Assembly: GCA_017998095.1 (NCBI GenBank)
Contig: JAGODU010000010.1
Span: 1 to 51,853 of the forward strand
DNA from: Prolixibacteraceae bacterium
GTDB lineage: Bacteria > Bacteroidota > Bacteroidia > Bacteroidales > Prolixibacteraceae
DNA length: 51,853 bases
Direction: 5' to 3'
A program made the position numbers and the translations under genes. A model generated the notes under the pieces. That model was not told the DNA's origin. It ran no database searches and saw only the letters and a program-made list of their open reading frames with translations. This document shows positions 1 to 7,800 of this stretch, piece by piece (positions within the stretch are counted from its first letter, which is position 1; every line of letters starts with the position of its first letter).

Positions 1-1
1 C

Positions 2-193
2 ATTTTCGAGCCTGAAGCAATCGTTGATCCTGTGGGAGTAAAGAATTTGAATTCAACTGCAAAAGTTGTTAAAACTGAATATTTCAACATCATGGGTGCT
101 AAATTATCAGAACCTTCCAATGGTGTCAATATAGTAATCAAGACCATGTCTGATGGTTCAATAGTTACTACAAAATCAGTATTTAAAAAATAA
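2..193 (+). CDS. C-terminal fragment of a secreted protein with a T9SS sorting-domain-like tail
   Basis: This open frame enters from the left edge and ends at a TAA at 191-193. The last ~40 residues run through EYFNIMGAKLSEP, a short turn, then NIVIKTMSDGS and end in TTKSVFKK. That pattern (NxxG, P-x-x-G turn, beta strand, D/NG-x3-TxK-x-x-x-K end) is what type A C-terminal sorting domains of the Bacteroidota type IX secretion system look like. The passenger domain lies outside the window, so its function cannot be named. A hairpin terminator follows 16 bases after the stop. The T9SS reading is an inference from pattern only; a PorP/SprF-type protein at the other window edge shows that such a system is plausible in this genome. 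Confidence 0.65.
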   Translation: MFEPEAIVDPVGVKNLNSTAKVVKTEYFNIMGAKLSEPSNGVNIVIKTMSDGSIVTTKSVFKK

Positions 194-208
194 ATAACCA
201 TCTAGGAG

Positions 209-241
209 AAAAGAGGTTGCAATAACTGTGACCTCTTTTTT
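209..241 (+). terminator. Rho-independent terminator after the left-edge gene
   Basis: A 9-bp perfect inverted repeat, AAAAGAGGT at 209-217 and ACCTCTTTT at 231-239, encloses a 13-base loop and runs into a T tract. It sits just after the stop at 193 and before the GH43 gene. Confidence 0.7.
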
Positions 242-310
242 GTTTCTATTAAGCTTCTCTGAGAAAAATTAATGATATAAAACCCGGAATTAACAATCAG
301 CAATATCAAA

Positions 311-1951
311 ATGAAGACAAGTTATTTTTTATTCGTAATAAGTATATTTATATCATCATTAATTTCCGGCACGATATTTTCACAAAATTCAGATAGTTAC
401 AAGCTAAATGAAAAAGGATTCTGGCAATCAGACAATGGAGACGGGACCTATACAAATCCAATAATCCATGCTGATTATTCTGATCCTGATGTTATAAGAG
501 TTGGTGATGATTTTTATTTAACCGCATCAAGTTTCAATTGCATTCCGGGATTACCAATACTTCACTCCACTGATTTGGTAAATTGGGAAATCATTACTTA
601 TGCATTAACAAAACAACCTCCGTATGATGTATTTGATAAACCGCAGCATGGAAATGGAGTATGGGCACCATCGATAAGATTTCATGACAACAAGTTTTAC
701 ATCTATTGGGGAGATCCTGATTTTGGCATATATGTAATAACAGCAGATAAGGCAGAAGGGCCATGGAGCGAACCTCAGCTCATTCAAAAAGCAAAAGGAT
801 GGATTGATCCCTGTCCTTTCTGGGATGAAGACGGAAAGGCATATTTAATACATGCTTTTGCCGGGAGCAGAGCCGGATTCAAGAATATCCTAGTAATAAA
901 TGAAATGGCTCATGATGGTTTATCTTTAAATGAAAAATGCACATTAGTATTTGATGGCAACAATGGTCATCCAACGACAGAGGGTCCTAAGCTCTATAAA
1001 AGAAACGGGCATTACTACATATTTGCTCCGGCAGGTGGAGTGAAACCCGGCTGGCAATTGGTTTTACGTTCAAAAAATATTTACGGGCCTTATGAAGAAC
1101 GAATAGTGATAGATCAGGGGAATACAAATATTAACGGGCCCCATCAGGGAGGATTTGTTGAACTTGAATCAGGCGAATCATGGTTTTTACATTTTCAGGA
1201 TAAGGATGCATATGGAAGGATAGTTCATCTTCAACCGTTAAAATGGAAAGAAGACTGGCCTGTAATAGGTGTTGATAAAGATGGAGATGGCAAAGGAGAA
1301 CCGGTGTTAACATATAAAAAACCTTCAGTAAAGACAAATAAAACAGAAGGAGTTATTCCGGTTTCAGATGAATTTAACAAACCTGAGTTTGGATTACAAT
1401 GGCAATGGCATGCAAATTTTAAGCCTGAGTGGGCATTCCCTACCAATTTTGGTTTCCTGAGATTAAACTGTGCTACTTTAGAAAATAAGGATTGTAATTT
1501 CTGGGATATTCCGAATCTTTATCTTCAGAAATTACCTGCCGAAGAGTTTAGTGCAACAACATCCCTTAAATTTCATCCAAAACAAGACGGCGACAAAACC
1601 GGCTTAATACTAATGGGAGAAGATTATGCCTCCATTGAAATAATATATTCCGAAGGAAAGAAATTTATCACTTTTATTGCTGTCTCAGACGCTATGACTG
1701 AACCTAAAAGTAATCAGTTTGAAATGCATGAAACTACAACTTCGGATGTTTACTTCAGGATGGAAATGTCAAAGGGAGGTGTTTGTCAGTTTTACTTCAG
1801 TGAAAACGGAATAAACTATATCAAGACGGGGCAACCTTTCACTGCAAGAGCTGGTCGATGGATTGGTGCAAAAATGGGGATATATGCCTTAAAGTCCATT
1901 GAAACAAATAATTCGGGGTATGCTGATTTTGATTGGTTCAGAGTGAAGTAA
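311..1951 (+). CDS. Secreted glycoside hydrolase family 43 protein (beta-xylosidase/arabinofuranosidase type)
   Basis: The 546-residue protein starts with a signal peptide (about 1-25). The five-bladed GH43 catalytic domain follows from residue 45. The three expected acidic residues are visible: the base in SDPD (D58), the pKa modulator in WIDP (D166) and the acid in TEGPK (E224). A C-terminal beta-sandwich of the kind found in GH43 beta-xylosidases covers roughly residues 350-546 and ends in DFDWFRV. Members cleave xylosides or arabinosides from plant hemicellulose; the exact substrate cannot be read from the sequence. It stands alone on the plus strand, and its 3' end overlaps the convergent acetyltransferase gene by 14 bp. 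A nearby SusC/D pair (6.2-11 kb) could import its products, but they are not in one operon. Confidence 0.9.
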   Translation: MKTSYFLFVISIFISSLISGTIFSQNSDSYKLNEKGFWQSDNGDGTYTNPIIHADYSDPDVIRVGDDFYLTASSFNCIPGLPILHSTDLVNWEIITYALTKQPPYDVFDKPQHGNGVWAPSIRFHDNKFYIYWGDPDFGIYVITADKAEGPWSEPQLIQKAKGWIDPCPFWDEDGKAYLIHAFAGSRAGFKNILVINEMAHDGLSLNEKCTLVFDGNNGHPTTEGPKLYKRNGHYYIFAPAGGVKPGWQLVLRSKNIYGPYEERIVIDQGNTNINGPHQGGFVELESGESWFLHFQDKDAYGRIVHLQPLKWKEDWPVIGVDKDGDGKGEPVLTYKKPSVKTNKTEGVIPVSDEFNKPEFGLQWQWHANFKPEWAFPTNFGFLRLNCATLENKDCNFWDIPNLYLQKLPAEEFSATTSLKFHPKQDGDKTGLILMGEDYASIEIIYSEGKKFITFIAVSDAMTEPKSNQFEMHETTTSDVYFRMEMSKGGVCQFYFSENGINYIKTGQPFTARAGRWIGAKMGIYALKSIETNNSGYADFDWFRVK

Positions 1952-2519
1952 TTTCTTTCTGCATATGGTAGTAGAAATCATTAATAAAAAATTTCTTTTC
2001 TACAATTTCAAAACCAAGATTCTGGTATAATTTCAGGGCATTAGTATTAGAAATATCTACTAATAACCCGATTTTATCAATATTTAAAGATTTTGCTCTT
2101 TTTATCATAGCGTTAATCAAACTACTTCCTATACCCTGATTACGAAATTCATTAAAAACACATAAGCAATCGATATAAAATTCACCCGGCCCTGTTTCAT
2201 CAGAATTATCAGGAAATACAAATCCAAACTTATCTTTAAGGTACTTAATAAAGTCTGTTCGTAATGATTTCAGAAGATCTCCCTTATATCCGTTAGCTGA
2301 ACCAAGTATTTCGCCATTATCTTCATAGACTACAGTATTTTCATAGCTGTATTGGTTATTCTTTTTCGTGAAGAATCTTTTGAATAATGCTACCTGATCA
2401 GAAGAATTTGCTCCGGAAGTAAATGAGGGAACAAGATCTCCCATTGCCTCAACAAGTAAAAGAGATACTAATTCAGCATCTTCAGGCTGTGCATCCCTTA
2501 TTCGTGAGTTTTCAGGCAT
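1938..2519 (-). CDS. GNAT family N-acetyltransferase
   Basis: This 193-residue protein has the GNAT fold. The acetyl-CoA loop is visible as FRNQGIGSSLINAMIKRAK (the R/Q-x-x-G-x-G/A motif), followed by GLLVDISNTNALKLYQNLGFE, the usual last strand-helix-strand (given here as two adjoining pieces, GLLVDISNTNALK and LYQNLGFE). Such enzymes transfer an acetyl group from acetyl-CoA to an amine; the acceptor is unknown. The start codon overlaps the stop of the upstream Spy-like gene by one base, so it is the last gene of the sigma-factor operon at 4022-1938. Its 3' end runs 14 bp into the GH43 gene on the other strand. Membership in a stress-type operon is the only hint of role. Confidence 0.85.
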   Translation of the reverse strand: MPENSRIRDAQPEDAELVSLLLVEAMGDLVPSFTSGANSSDQVALFKRFFTKKNNQYSYENTVVYEDNGEILGSANGYKGDLLKSLRTDFIKYLKDKFGFVFPDNSDETGPGEFYIDCLCVFNEFRNQGIGSSLINAMIKRAKSLNIDKIGLLVDISNTNALKLYQNLGFEIVEKKFFINDFYYHMQKEITSL

Positions 2520-2977
2520 TATTTCTTTTCGTCCTTACCATCTTTATCTTTTCTGTATTCTCTTAAAAGATGGCCTTTAAATTCCATTTCAGCAAAGTAA
2601 AGCTTAACTACTTTCTGTGGAGAAAGTACTTTTAAAAATTTGTCATTGTATTCAATTTCCAAATCTCCTTCAATTTTTTTAAAAGAAGCAAGTTTCTTAG
2701 AATTTTCTATACATTCCTGATCAGATAAAGCATCAATCTTTTGCTTCATTTTACTTTCAATTTCATTTTTTTCCTGCATCAATGAATATTTCTTTTGTTC
2801 ATACTCATTATAAACAGGCCAAAACTTTTCAGCTTCAGAAGGAGTAAGGTTAATTGAAGTAGTTATAAAAGCAACTTTTCTTGCTTTAAAATTTTCATAG
2901 TCAAAGTGCCCTTGCATCTCAGCCTTAGACAAAAAGGCAAAAGATAATAATATCAGAATAAAAAGTAGTTTTTTCAT
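2519..2977 (-). CDS. Periplasmic Spy/CpxP-like protein
   Basis: This is a 152-residue exported protein with a signal peptide (about 1-19, ending SKA). The mature part is nearly all charged alpha helix. It contains LTPSEAEKFWPVY at residues 44-56, a form of the LTxxQ-like motif in Spy/CpxP-type envelope proteins and in many small Bacteroidota proteins encoded beside ECF sigma factors. The C-terminus is very lysine-rich. It lies one base after the probable anti-sigma gene and overlaps the acetyltransferase gene by one base, so all are co-transcribed. A role as chaperone or envelope-stress sensor is inferred from fold and neighbours, not shown. Confidence 0.6.
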   Translation of the reverse strand: MKKLLFILILLSFAFLSKAEMQGHFDYENFKARKVAFITTSINLTPSEAEKFWPVYNEYEQKKYSLMQEKNEIESKMKQKIDALSDQECIENSKKLASFKKIEGDLEIEYNDKFLKVLSPQKVVKLYFAEMEFKGHLLREYRKDKDGKDEKK

Positions 2978-2978
2978 A

Positions 2979-3422
2979 TTATTCTATGGTTTCTATAATT
3001 TCATATTCAGACAAAGAAGCTAATAATTCATCTTCAAATTCAGTAGCATTATAATTCTCTGAAATTTTCAAATTTTCAATTGCATCATATAGCCAGAAAT
3101 CATTATTGGAATGAACCAAAATATATTCCAACTTATCATTTTCAGATTTCACGGCATTGAGATTATTTATTTTCCCGGGGAAAATAATTTTAACCGGGAT
3201 AAAAATAATAGCTGTTATTATAGCAAAACTAACAAGAAGGCCAATAGCCGGTTTTATATATCTTACAAAAATAGAATTATTAACAGGGCTACTTTCTTCT
3301 TCAAGCCTTCTCATTAAACGCTCTTGAAAGGTATCAAAATAGCCATCCGGAGTATTGAAAGGATATTTTTTAATATCTGTTTCTCTATTAATATGATCTT
3401 CTTTGTTTTCCATTAAATACAT
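2979..3422 (-). CDS. Single-pass membrane protein, probable anti-sigma factor
   Basis: The 147-residue protein has a charged cytoplasmic N-terminus (PFNTPDGYFDTFQERLMRRL around residues 21-40), one membrane helix (about 58-79) and an acidic periplasmic C-terminal half. The N-terminal segment with a helix of this type is common in Bacteroidota proteins encoded directly after ECF sigma factors. No zinc-binding HxxxCxxC motif is present, so it is not a ZAS-type anti-sigma factor. It lies 42 bp after the sigma gene and one base before the Spy-like gene. The start is uncertain: an ATG three codons in (3413) would give the more typical MENKEDHIN beginning. The anti-sigma role is an inference from position and topology. 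Confidence 0.6.
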   Translation of the reverse strand: MYLMENKEDHINRETDIKKYPFNTPDGYFDTFQERLMRRLEEESSPVNNSIFVRYIKPAIGLLVSFAIITAIIFIPVKIIFPGKINNLNAVKSENDKLEYILVHSNNDFWLYDAIENLKISENYNATEFEDELLASLSEYEIIETIE

Positions 3423-3464
3423 TTACTAATATTTGACTAATAATTTAGCCAAAGGTTTAAAAAT

Positions 3465-4022
3465 TTATATTATTGAGTCATCAATAATTTTTTGAATACT
3501 TTCTTCTATTTTTTTTACGGCATGATGATATGAAGCTTTCAGAGCACCAACAGAAGTCTCCAGAATATCAGAAATTTCCTCATACTTCATTTCATCAAAA
3601 TATTTCATATTAAACACAATTCTTTGCTTATCCGGAAGAGATAAAACAGCTTCCATAAGTTGTTTATGCATTTCTTCACCATCAAAGAATTCGTCAGCAT
3701 AAAATTTTTCTTTTAGATATTCATCTTCAGATTTTATAAAAAAGCCTTTTCTTTTTTTCTGTTGAGAAAGAAATGTTAGTGATTCGTTGGTTGCAATTTT
3801 GTATATCCAGGTACTTAAAACAGATTCTTCCCTGAAAGTTTCAATATTATTCCAGACTTTTAAAAAAACATTTTGAAGAATGTCATCAGTATCATTATGG
3901 TCAATAATAATCTTTCTAATGTGCCAGTATAATCTTTCCTGGTAAGTAATTACCAGCTCATGAAAAGCCATCCTTTTCTGCAAAGGGTCTTTCAACCTTT
4001 CGATTAAATTATTACCTGCCAT
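3465..4022 (-). CDS. ECF-type RNA polymerase sigma factor
   Basis: This 185-residue protein shows both conserved regions of extracytoplasmic-function sigma factors. Region 2 is visible as DTDDILQNVFLKVWNNI with the following STWIYKIATN, and region 4 as the LPDKQRIVFNMKYFDEM stretch followed by a helix-turn-helix ending GALKASYHHAVKKI. It directs RNA polymerase to a small regulon, normally under control of a membrane anti-sigma factor. It is the first gene of a four-gene minus-strand operon with a single-pass membrane protein, a Spy-like protein and an acetyltransferase. Its promoter lies in the 161-bp gap shared with the divergent LysM gene. The inducing signal is unknown, but the operon content points to the cell envelope. 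Confidence 0.93.
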   Translation of the reverse strand: MAGNNLIERLKDPLQKRMAFHELVITYQERLYWHIRKIIIDHNDTDDILQNVFLKVWNNIETFREESVLSTWIYKIATNESLTFLSQQKKRKGFFIKSEDEYLKEKFYADEFFDGEEMHKQLMEAVLSLPDKQRIVFNMKYFDEMKYEEISDILETSVGALKASYHHAVKKIEESIQKIIDDSII

Positions 4023-4133
4023 AAAAGAATAATTTTAAAGCCTCAATCATAAATTGGTGCAATTTAGAAATTATTAAAATAACATTTTTTACTTTCGCAC
4101 ATCTAATAAGAAGTGATGTAAATATTTAATCTT

Positions 4134-4141
4134 TACATTTG
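4134..4141 (+). promoter_or_regulatory. Candidate Bacteroidota -7 element (TACATTTG)
   Basis: TACATTTG matches the TAnnTTTG consensus exactly and lies 42 bases before the LysM-protein start at 4184. A second near match, TACTTTCG, lies at 4090-4097. No convincing -33 TTTG is seen at the expected distance from either. Confidence 0.4.
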
Positions 4142-4183
4142 CTTCTGTTCAATAATTTATTGGAAAGAAATTAATTAAAAGGT

Positions 4184-6148
4184 ATGAATAAAAGTAAGTT
4201 ATGGATACTTTTTCTGGTCTTGCAATTGCTGTTAGGAATTTCTGTTGCCGGGCAAAATTTAAATTCAAAAGAATCCACAATTGTCAATCACGAGAATACT
4301 CATGTAATATCTAAGGGTGAAACAATATTTTCCATTTGCAGAAAGTATGATTGCACTCAGAAAGAATTACTCACTGCTAATCCTCAGCTTGTAAACGGGT
4401 TAAAATCAGGTATGGTATTAAATATACCTGAAAAAGCAGATTTAAAATCAGCAACTAAAGAAAAAAAGGAAAAGAAAAGTAATAAAAACGACGAGTCCAA
4501 GAAGAAAGATTACCTATTTCATAAGGTAGAAGGTCAGGAAACGTTTTATAGTTATTATAAGAAATATGGTGTAACTCAGGAAGAATTGATTACTATCAAT
4601 CCTGATTTAAAAAACGGTCTTAAAGTAGGTATGATAATAAAAATACCAACTCAAAAAAAGGAAGAATCTGAGATAAAAAAGCACATAGTTGAAAAGGGAG
4701 AAACATTATATCGAATAACAAATTTTTATGGAGTTACTTTAGATAATTTAAAAGAGTGGAACCCAATACTTACACAAAGAGAACTAAATGCCGGAGATAC
4801 TCTCATAATTAAAAAAGAGGCAATAAATGAACAGGAAAGTGCCAGTTTTTCAAAATCAGAACCTGCCATAACTGACGTAAAAAAAGAAGAAGCTGTAAAA
4901 CCAAATGATGACATATCAAAGGTTGTAATAAAACCGGGAAAGGGTATTTTCAGGATAACAATGTTTCTTCCTCTTAATTATCAAATCAATGACTCTTTAA
5001 ATAAAGAGGCATTAACTTCAGAAGAATTTGCTTATAATGATTCAATCAGCAAAACAGTTAAAGACTATAAATATAGCTTTCTTAAGAATAAAAAGGAAAG
5101 AACTTTATACGGACCTACAAGAAACTTTTTAAGCTTTTATGAGGGATTTATTTTAGCCCTTGATTCAATGGCTAATGCAGGAATGAAGATCCGTCTTGAC
5201 GCTTATGATTGCAGAACAGGTCAGTATGTAATTGATTCAGTAATTAAACACACAGATATTGTTAATTCTGATTTAGTAGTTGGTCCAATAGATGTTAAAC
5301 AACAAAAAATAATTGCTGCTTACTGCTATAAAAATCAGATACCATTTATTTCTCCCCTATCAGCAGATGATGATCTTGTTGCAAATAATCCTTTTTATTT
5401 TCAGGTTAATCCCACAAAGGATTATATACTTAGAAAAACAGCCGATTATATTGGAAATGAGTTTTACGACAAGAACTTTATCATTCTCTCACTTGGAGGA
5501 TATGAGCAAGTAAAGGAAGCCGATATTGAAAAATTGGTAAGAGCAAAGTTTTCTTCAAGAAAATCATCAACAGGAACAATAAAAGAGGTTGATTTTACCG
5601 GAGGTGGAAAACAAGGTTACTGGGAAATCAAGGATGATCTTAAAAAAGATATAGAAAATGTAATTTTTATACCTGCTCCCAAGAATAAAACAGAAAGGGA
5701 AGCTTTATTAAGCAGGGCAATCAACAGCTTGTATACATTATCAAAAGATTATGATATAACTTTGATCGGGATGAATGATTACTTGAATTTAAGGAGTATA
5801 AATACCGAATATTATCACAGGCTTAAGCTTCAATTTCTTACTCCAAATTTCATTGATTACAGTGATCCTGATGTAAAAACATTTATAAAAGAATATCGTG
5901 AAAGATTTTTAACTGAACCAAATCAATATAGTTATCGTGGCTATGATATTGCAATTCATTTTTCTTCAGCCTATAATAAGTACGGAAGTAACTTCATTGA
6001 AAAGATTTCAGGCTATCATCCCAAAACAATTCAGAGTTATTTAGATTTCAGAAGGATAAAGGACCTTTCGGGTTTTAGTAACAAATCACTTTTTATTGTA
6101 AACTATACTCCGGATTACGAAATAAAGGTTATTTCAAAAATCAATTAA
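4184..6148 (+). CDS. Triple-LysM protein fused to a periplasmic-binding-protein-like domain
   Basis: The 654-residue protein begins with a signal peptide (about 1-23). Three LysM peptidoglycan-binding domains follow at about 40-82, 113-155 and 167-210, each starting with a G-E/Q-T turn and ending in an I-P or I-I-K strand. A lysine-rich linker separates the first two. From about residue 250 to the end the protein resembles type 1 periplasmic-binding (leucine-binding/ABC substrate) proteins, with segments such as VGPIDVKQQKIIAAYCYKNQ and IPFISPLSADD. It probably sits in the periplasm attached to the cell wall. A ligand cannot be named and no transporter genes are adjacent. A perfect hairpin terminator follows. 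It is transcribed divergently from the sigma-factor operon. Confidence 0.8.
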   Translation: MNKSKLWILFLVLQLLLGISVAGQNLNSKESTIVNHENTHVISKGETIFSICRKYDCTQKELLTANPQLVNGLKSGMVLNIPEKADLKSATKEKKEKKSNKNDESKKKDYLFHKVEGQETFYSYYKKYGVTQEELITINPDLKNGLKVGMIIKIPTQKKEESEIKKHIVEKGETLYRITNFYGVTLDNLKEWNPILTQRELNAGDTLIIKKEAINEQESASFSKSEPAITDVKKEEAVKPNDDISKVVIKPGKGIFRITMFLPLNYQINDSLNKEALTSEEFAYNDSISKTVKDYKYSFLKNKKERTLYGPTRNFLSFYEGFILALDSMANAGMKIRLDAYDCRTGQYVIDSVIKHTDIVNSDLVVGPIDVKQQKIIAAYCYKNQIPFISPLSADDDLVANNPFYFQVNPTKDYILRKTADYIGNEFYDKNFIILSLGGYEQVKEADIEKLVRAKFSSRKSSTGTIKEVDFTGGGKQGYWEIKDDLKKDIENVIFIPAPKNKTEREALLSRAINSLYTLSKDYDITLIGMNDYLNLRSINTEYYHRLKLQFLTPNFIDYSDPDVKTFIKEYRERFLTEPNQYSYRGYDIAIHFSSAYNKYGSNFIEKISGYHPKTIQSYLDFRRIKDLSGFSNKSLFIVNYTPDYEIKVISKIN

Positions 6149-6151
6149 TAA

Positions 6152-6180
6152 AAAAAGGCAACCATAATGGTTGCCTTTTT
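6152..6180 (+). terminator. Bidirectional Rho-independent terminator
   Basis: A 13-bp perfect stem (6152-6164 with 6168-6180) closes on a 3-base TAA loop, with A tracts on one side and T tracts on the other. It sits between the convergent LysM and susD genes and can stop transcription from both sides. Confidence 0.85.
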
Positions 6181-6203
6181 CAATTCAAATCTACTAAAAT
6201 GTT

Positions 6204-7775
6204 TTATTCTGTGTAACCTTCATTCTGAAGAACTTTAGTCATATCGACAAAGTTACGTGGAATTGGCCAGCGTACGTGGAAATCCTGAATATTAGGACTA
6301 GCATCCGGATTATAAAGTTTTACCCTTTCAACAAGTAGTCCCAAACGTTTGAGCATATCATAACGATGACCTTCGTGACCTAATTCACGAGCTTGTTCAG
6401 CAAGTAACTTTTCCTGATCAAGAGAAGTAAAATCAGCAACTCCAGCTCTTTGTCTGATTGCGTTAATAAAAGTCAGGGCTTTTGCTTCATTACCTGCTCT
6501 CCAGTTTGCTTCAGCAGCAATCAGATAAGATTCAGCAAGACGGTAATGAATTACATCTTTCCAACCTGAAGCATCATCGATTTTTCTGCCAAATGTGCCA
6601 TCTTCAAAATACTTCTTTGTTGTAGGAGTAATAACAACTGCACCAATATTAGCATATTCTGTCATAGTTTCAGCTTTTACAGTATCACCCACAAATTCAC
6701 CTGCAGGTATTGAACCTTCAGCTTCAGTTTCAGTATCATAATACCAATGAGTTTTATTATAAGCTTTTAATCTTTTATCATTTTTCTCATAAAGAGTCCA
6801 GAAATAATCACTTGGATGCAATCTTGCATACGGACGTCCTCCTTGTTCAAATGAACGTTTAACACCATTAACCCTGTCATAAAGTGGAAGCCACATCTGG
6901 CAAGTACGTGACTGATGATTTGCATCTCCATGAAGGAATTCCCATTTAAGAATTATTTCTTTATTATCCTGAAACTGGCATGAAAAAATATTATCCAGTG
7001 GCTCAAGTTTATAGTATCCGTCATTAATAACAGCTTCTGACATTTCTGCAGCTTTAGCCCATTCATTCTGAACAAGATATACCTTTGATAATAAATGGCG
7101 GGCAGTACCTTTTGATATTTTGCTTGAATATCCAATTTCGGAAGCCGGTTTTAATAAATTAATAGCCGAATTAAGGTCACTTACAATTAACGGTAGCACA
7201 ACATCTTTATTAGATAAGGTTATTTTTGCATCAGGGTCGTTTGAAACTTTATCAGCAAGAACAATATTATCCCATCTCATAATGAGTGTGTAGTGATAAA
7301 ATGCTCTGAAGAAATAGGCTTCACCAAGTACTTGATTTTTTCTGGCAGTCTTTGCCGGAGTCCAGTCAATTTGAAGATTGTCAATTCCTTCAATAATAAG
7401 GTTCGCACGGTTTAATCCGATATAGCAACCATCCCAGATTTGTTGAACAAGCGAATTGCTTCCATTAAAAATAGCATTAAAAGTAACAAGTGCCAATAAA
7501 CTTTGTTGGGAACCAATTTTAGCATCACCAATATTTGAACCTATTTTTACGATGTCAGATTGAGCACAATTGTATGTACTAGATACTTCACTTTCGTAAA
7601 AATTTCTTGCTCTTTCATAAACACCATAAACAGAACCTTCCAAACCATCTAAAGTAGACAAAGCTACATCAGTAGTGAATTTATCTTTAGGCTCTAAATT
7701 TATGATGGAATCACCGCAACTCGAGAATAAGGCAATTACCCCAAGTGCAATCAGATATGTTTTAATTTTTTTCAT
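6204..7775 (-). CDS. SusD/RagB family outer-membrane lipoprotein
   Basis: The 523-residue protein has a lipoprotein signal peptide with the lipid-attachment cysteine at C20 (LFSSC). The SusD-type N-terminal TPR region carries the usual ANLIIEGIDN segment and GEAYFFRAFYHYTLI helix. The C-terminal RagB/SusD part is visible as YRLAESYLIAAEANWRAGN, INAIRQRAG and ELGHEGHRYDMLKRLG. SusD proteins sit on the cell surface as a lid over the SusC channel and bind the oligosaccharide to be imported. The susC gene ends directly upstream, 25 bp away, in the same transcript. No carbohydrate-active enzyme follows in the operon, so the substrate is unknown. The length is normal for the family. Confidence 0.95.
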   Translation of the reverse strand: MKKIKTYLIALGVIALFSSCGDSIINLEPKDKFTTDVALSTLDGLEGSVYGVYERARNFYESEVSSTYNCAQSDIVKIGSNIGDAKIGSQQSLLALVTFNAIFNGSNSLVQQIWDGCYIGLNRANLIIEGIDNLQIDWTPAKTARKNQVLGEAYFFRAFYHYTLIMRWDNIVLADKVSNDPDAKITLSNKDVVLPLIVSDLNSAINLLKPASEIGYSSKISKGTARHLLSKVYLVQNEWAKAAEMSEAVINDGYYKLEPLDNIFSCQFQDNKEIILKWEFLHGDANHQSRTCQMWLPLYDRVNGVKRSFEQGGRPYARLHPSDYFWTLYEKNDKRLKAYNKTHWYYDTETEAEGSIPAGEFVGDTVKAETMTEYANIGAVVITPTTKKYFEDGTFGRKIDDASGWKDVIHYRLAESYLIAAEANWRAGNEAKALTFINAIRQRAGVADFTSLDQEKLLAEQARELGHEGHRYDMLKRLGLLVERVKLYNPDASPNIQDFHVRWPIPRNFVDMTKVLQNEGYTE

Positions 7776-7800
7776 TTATCTCTTCTTTAAGTAATTGAAA

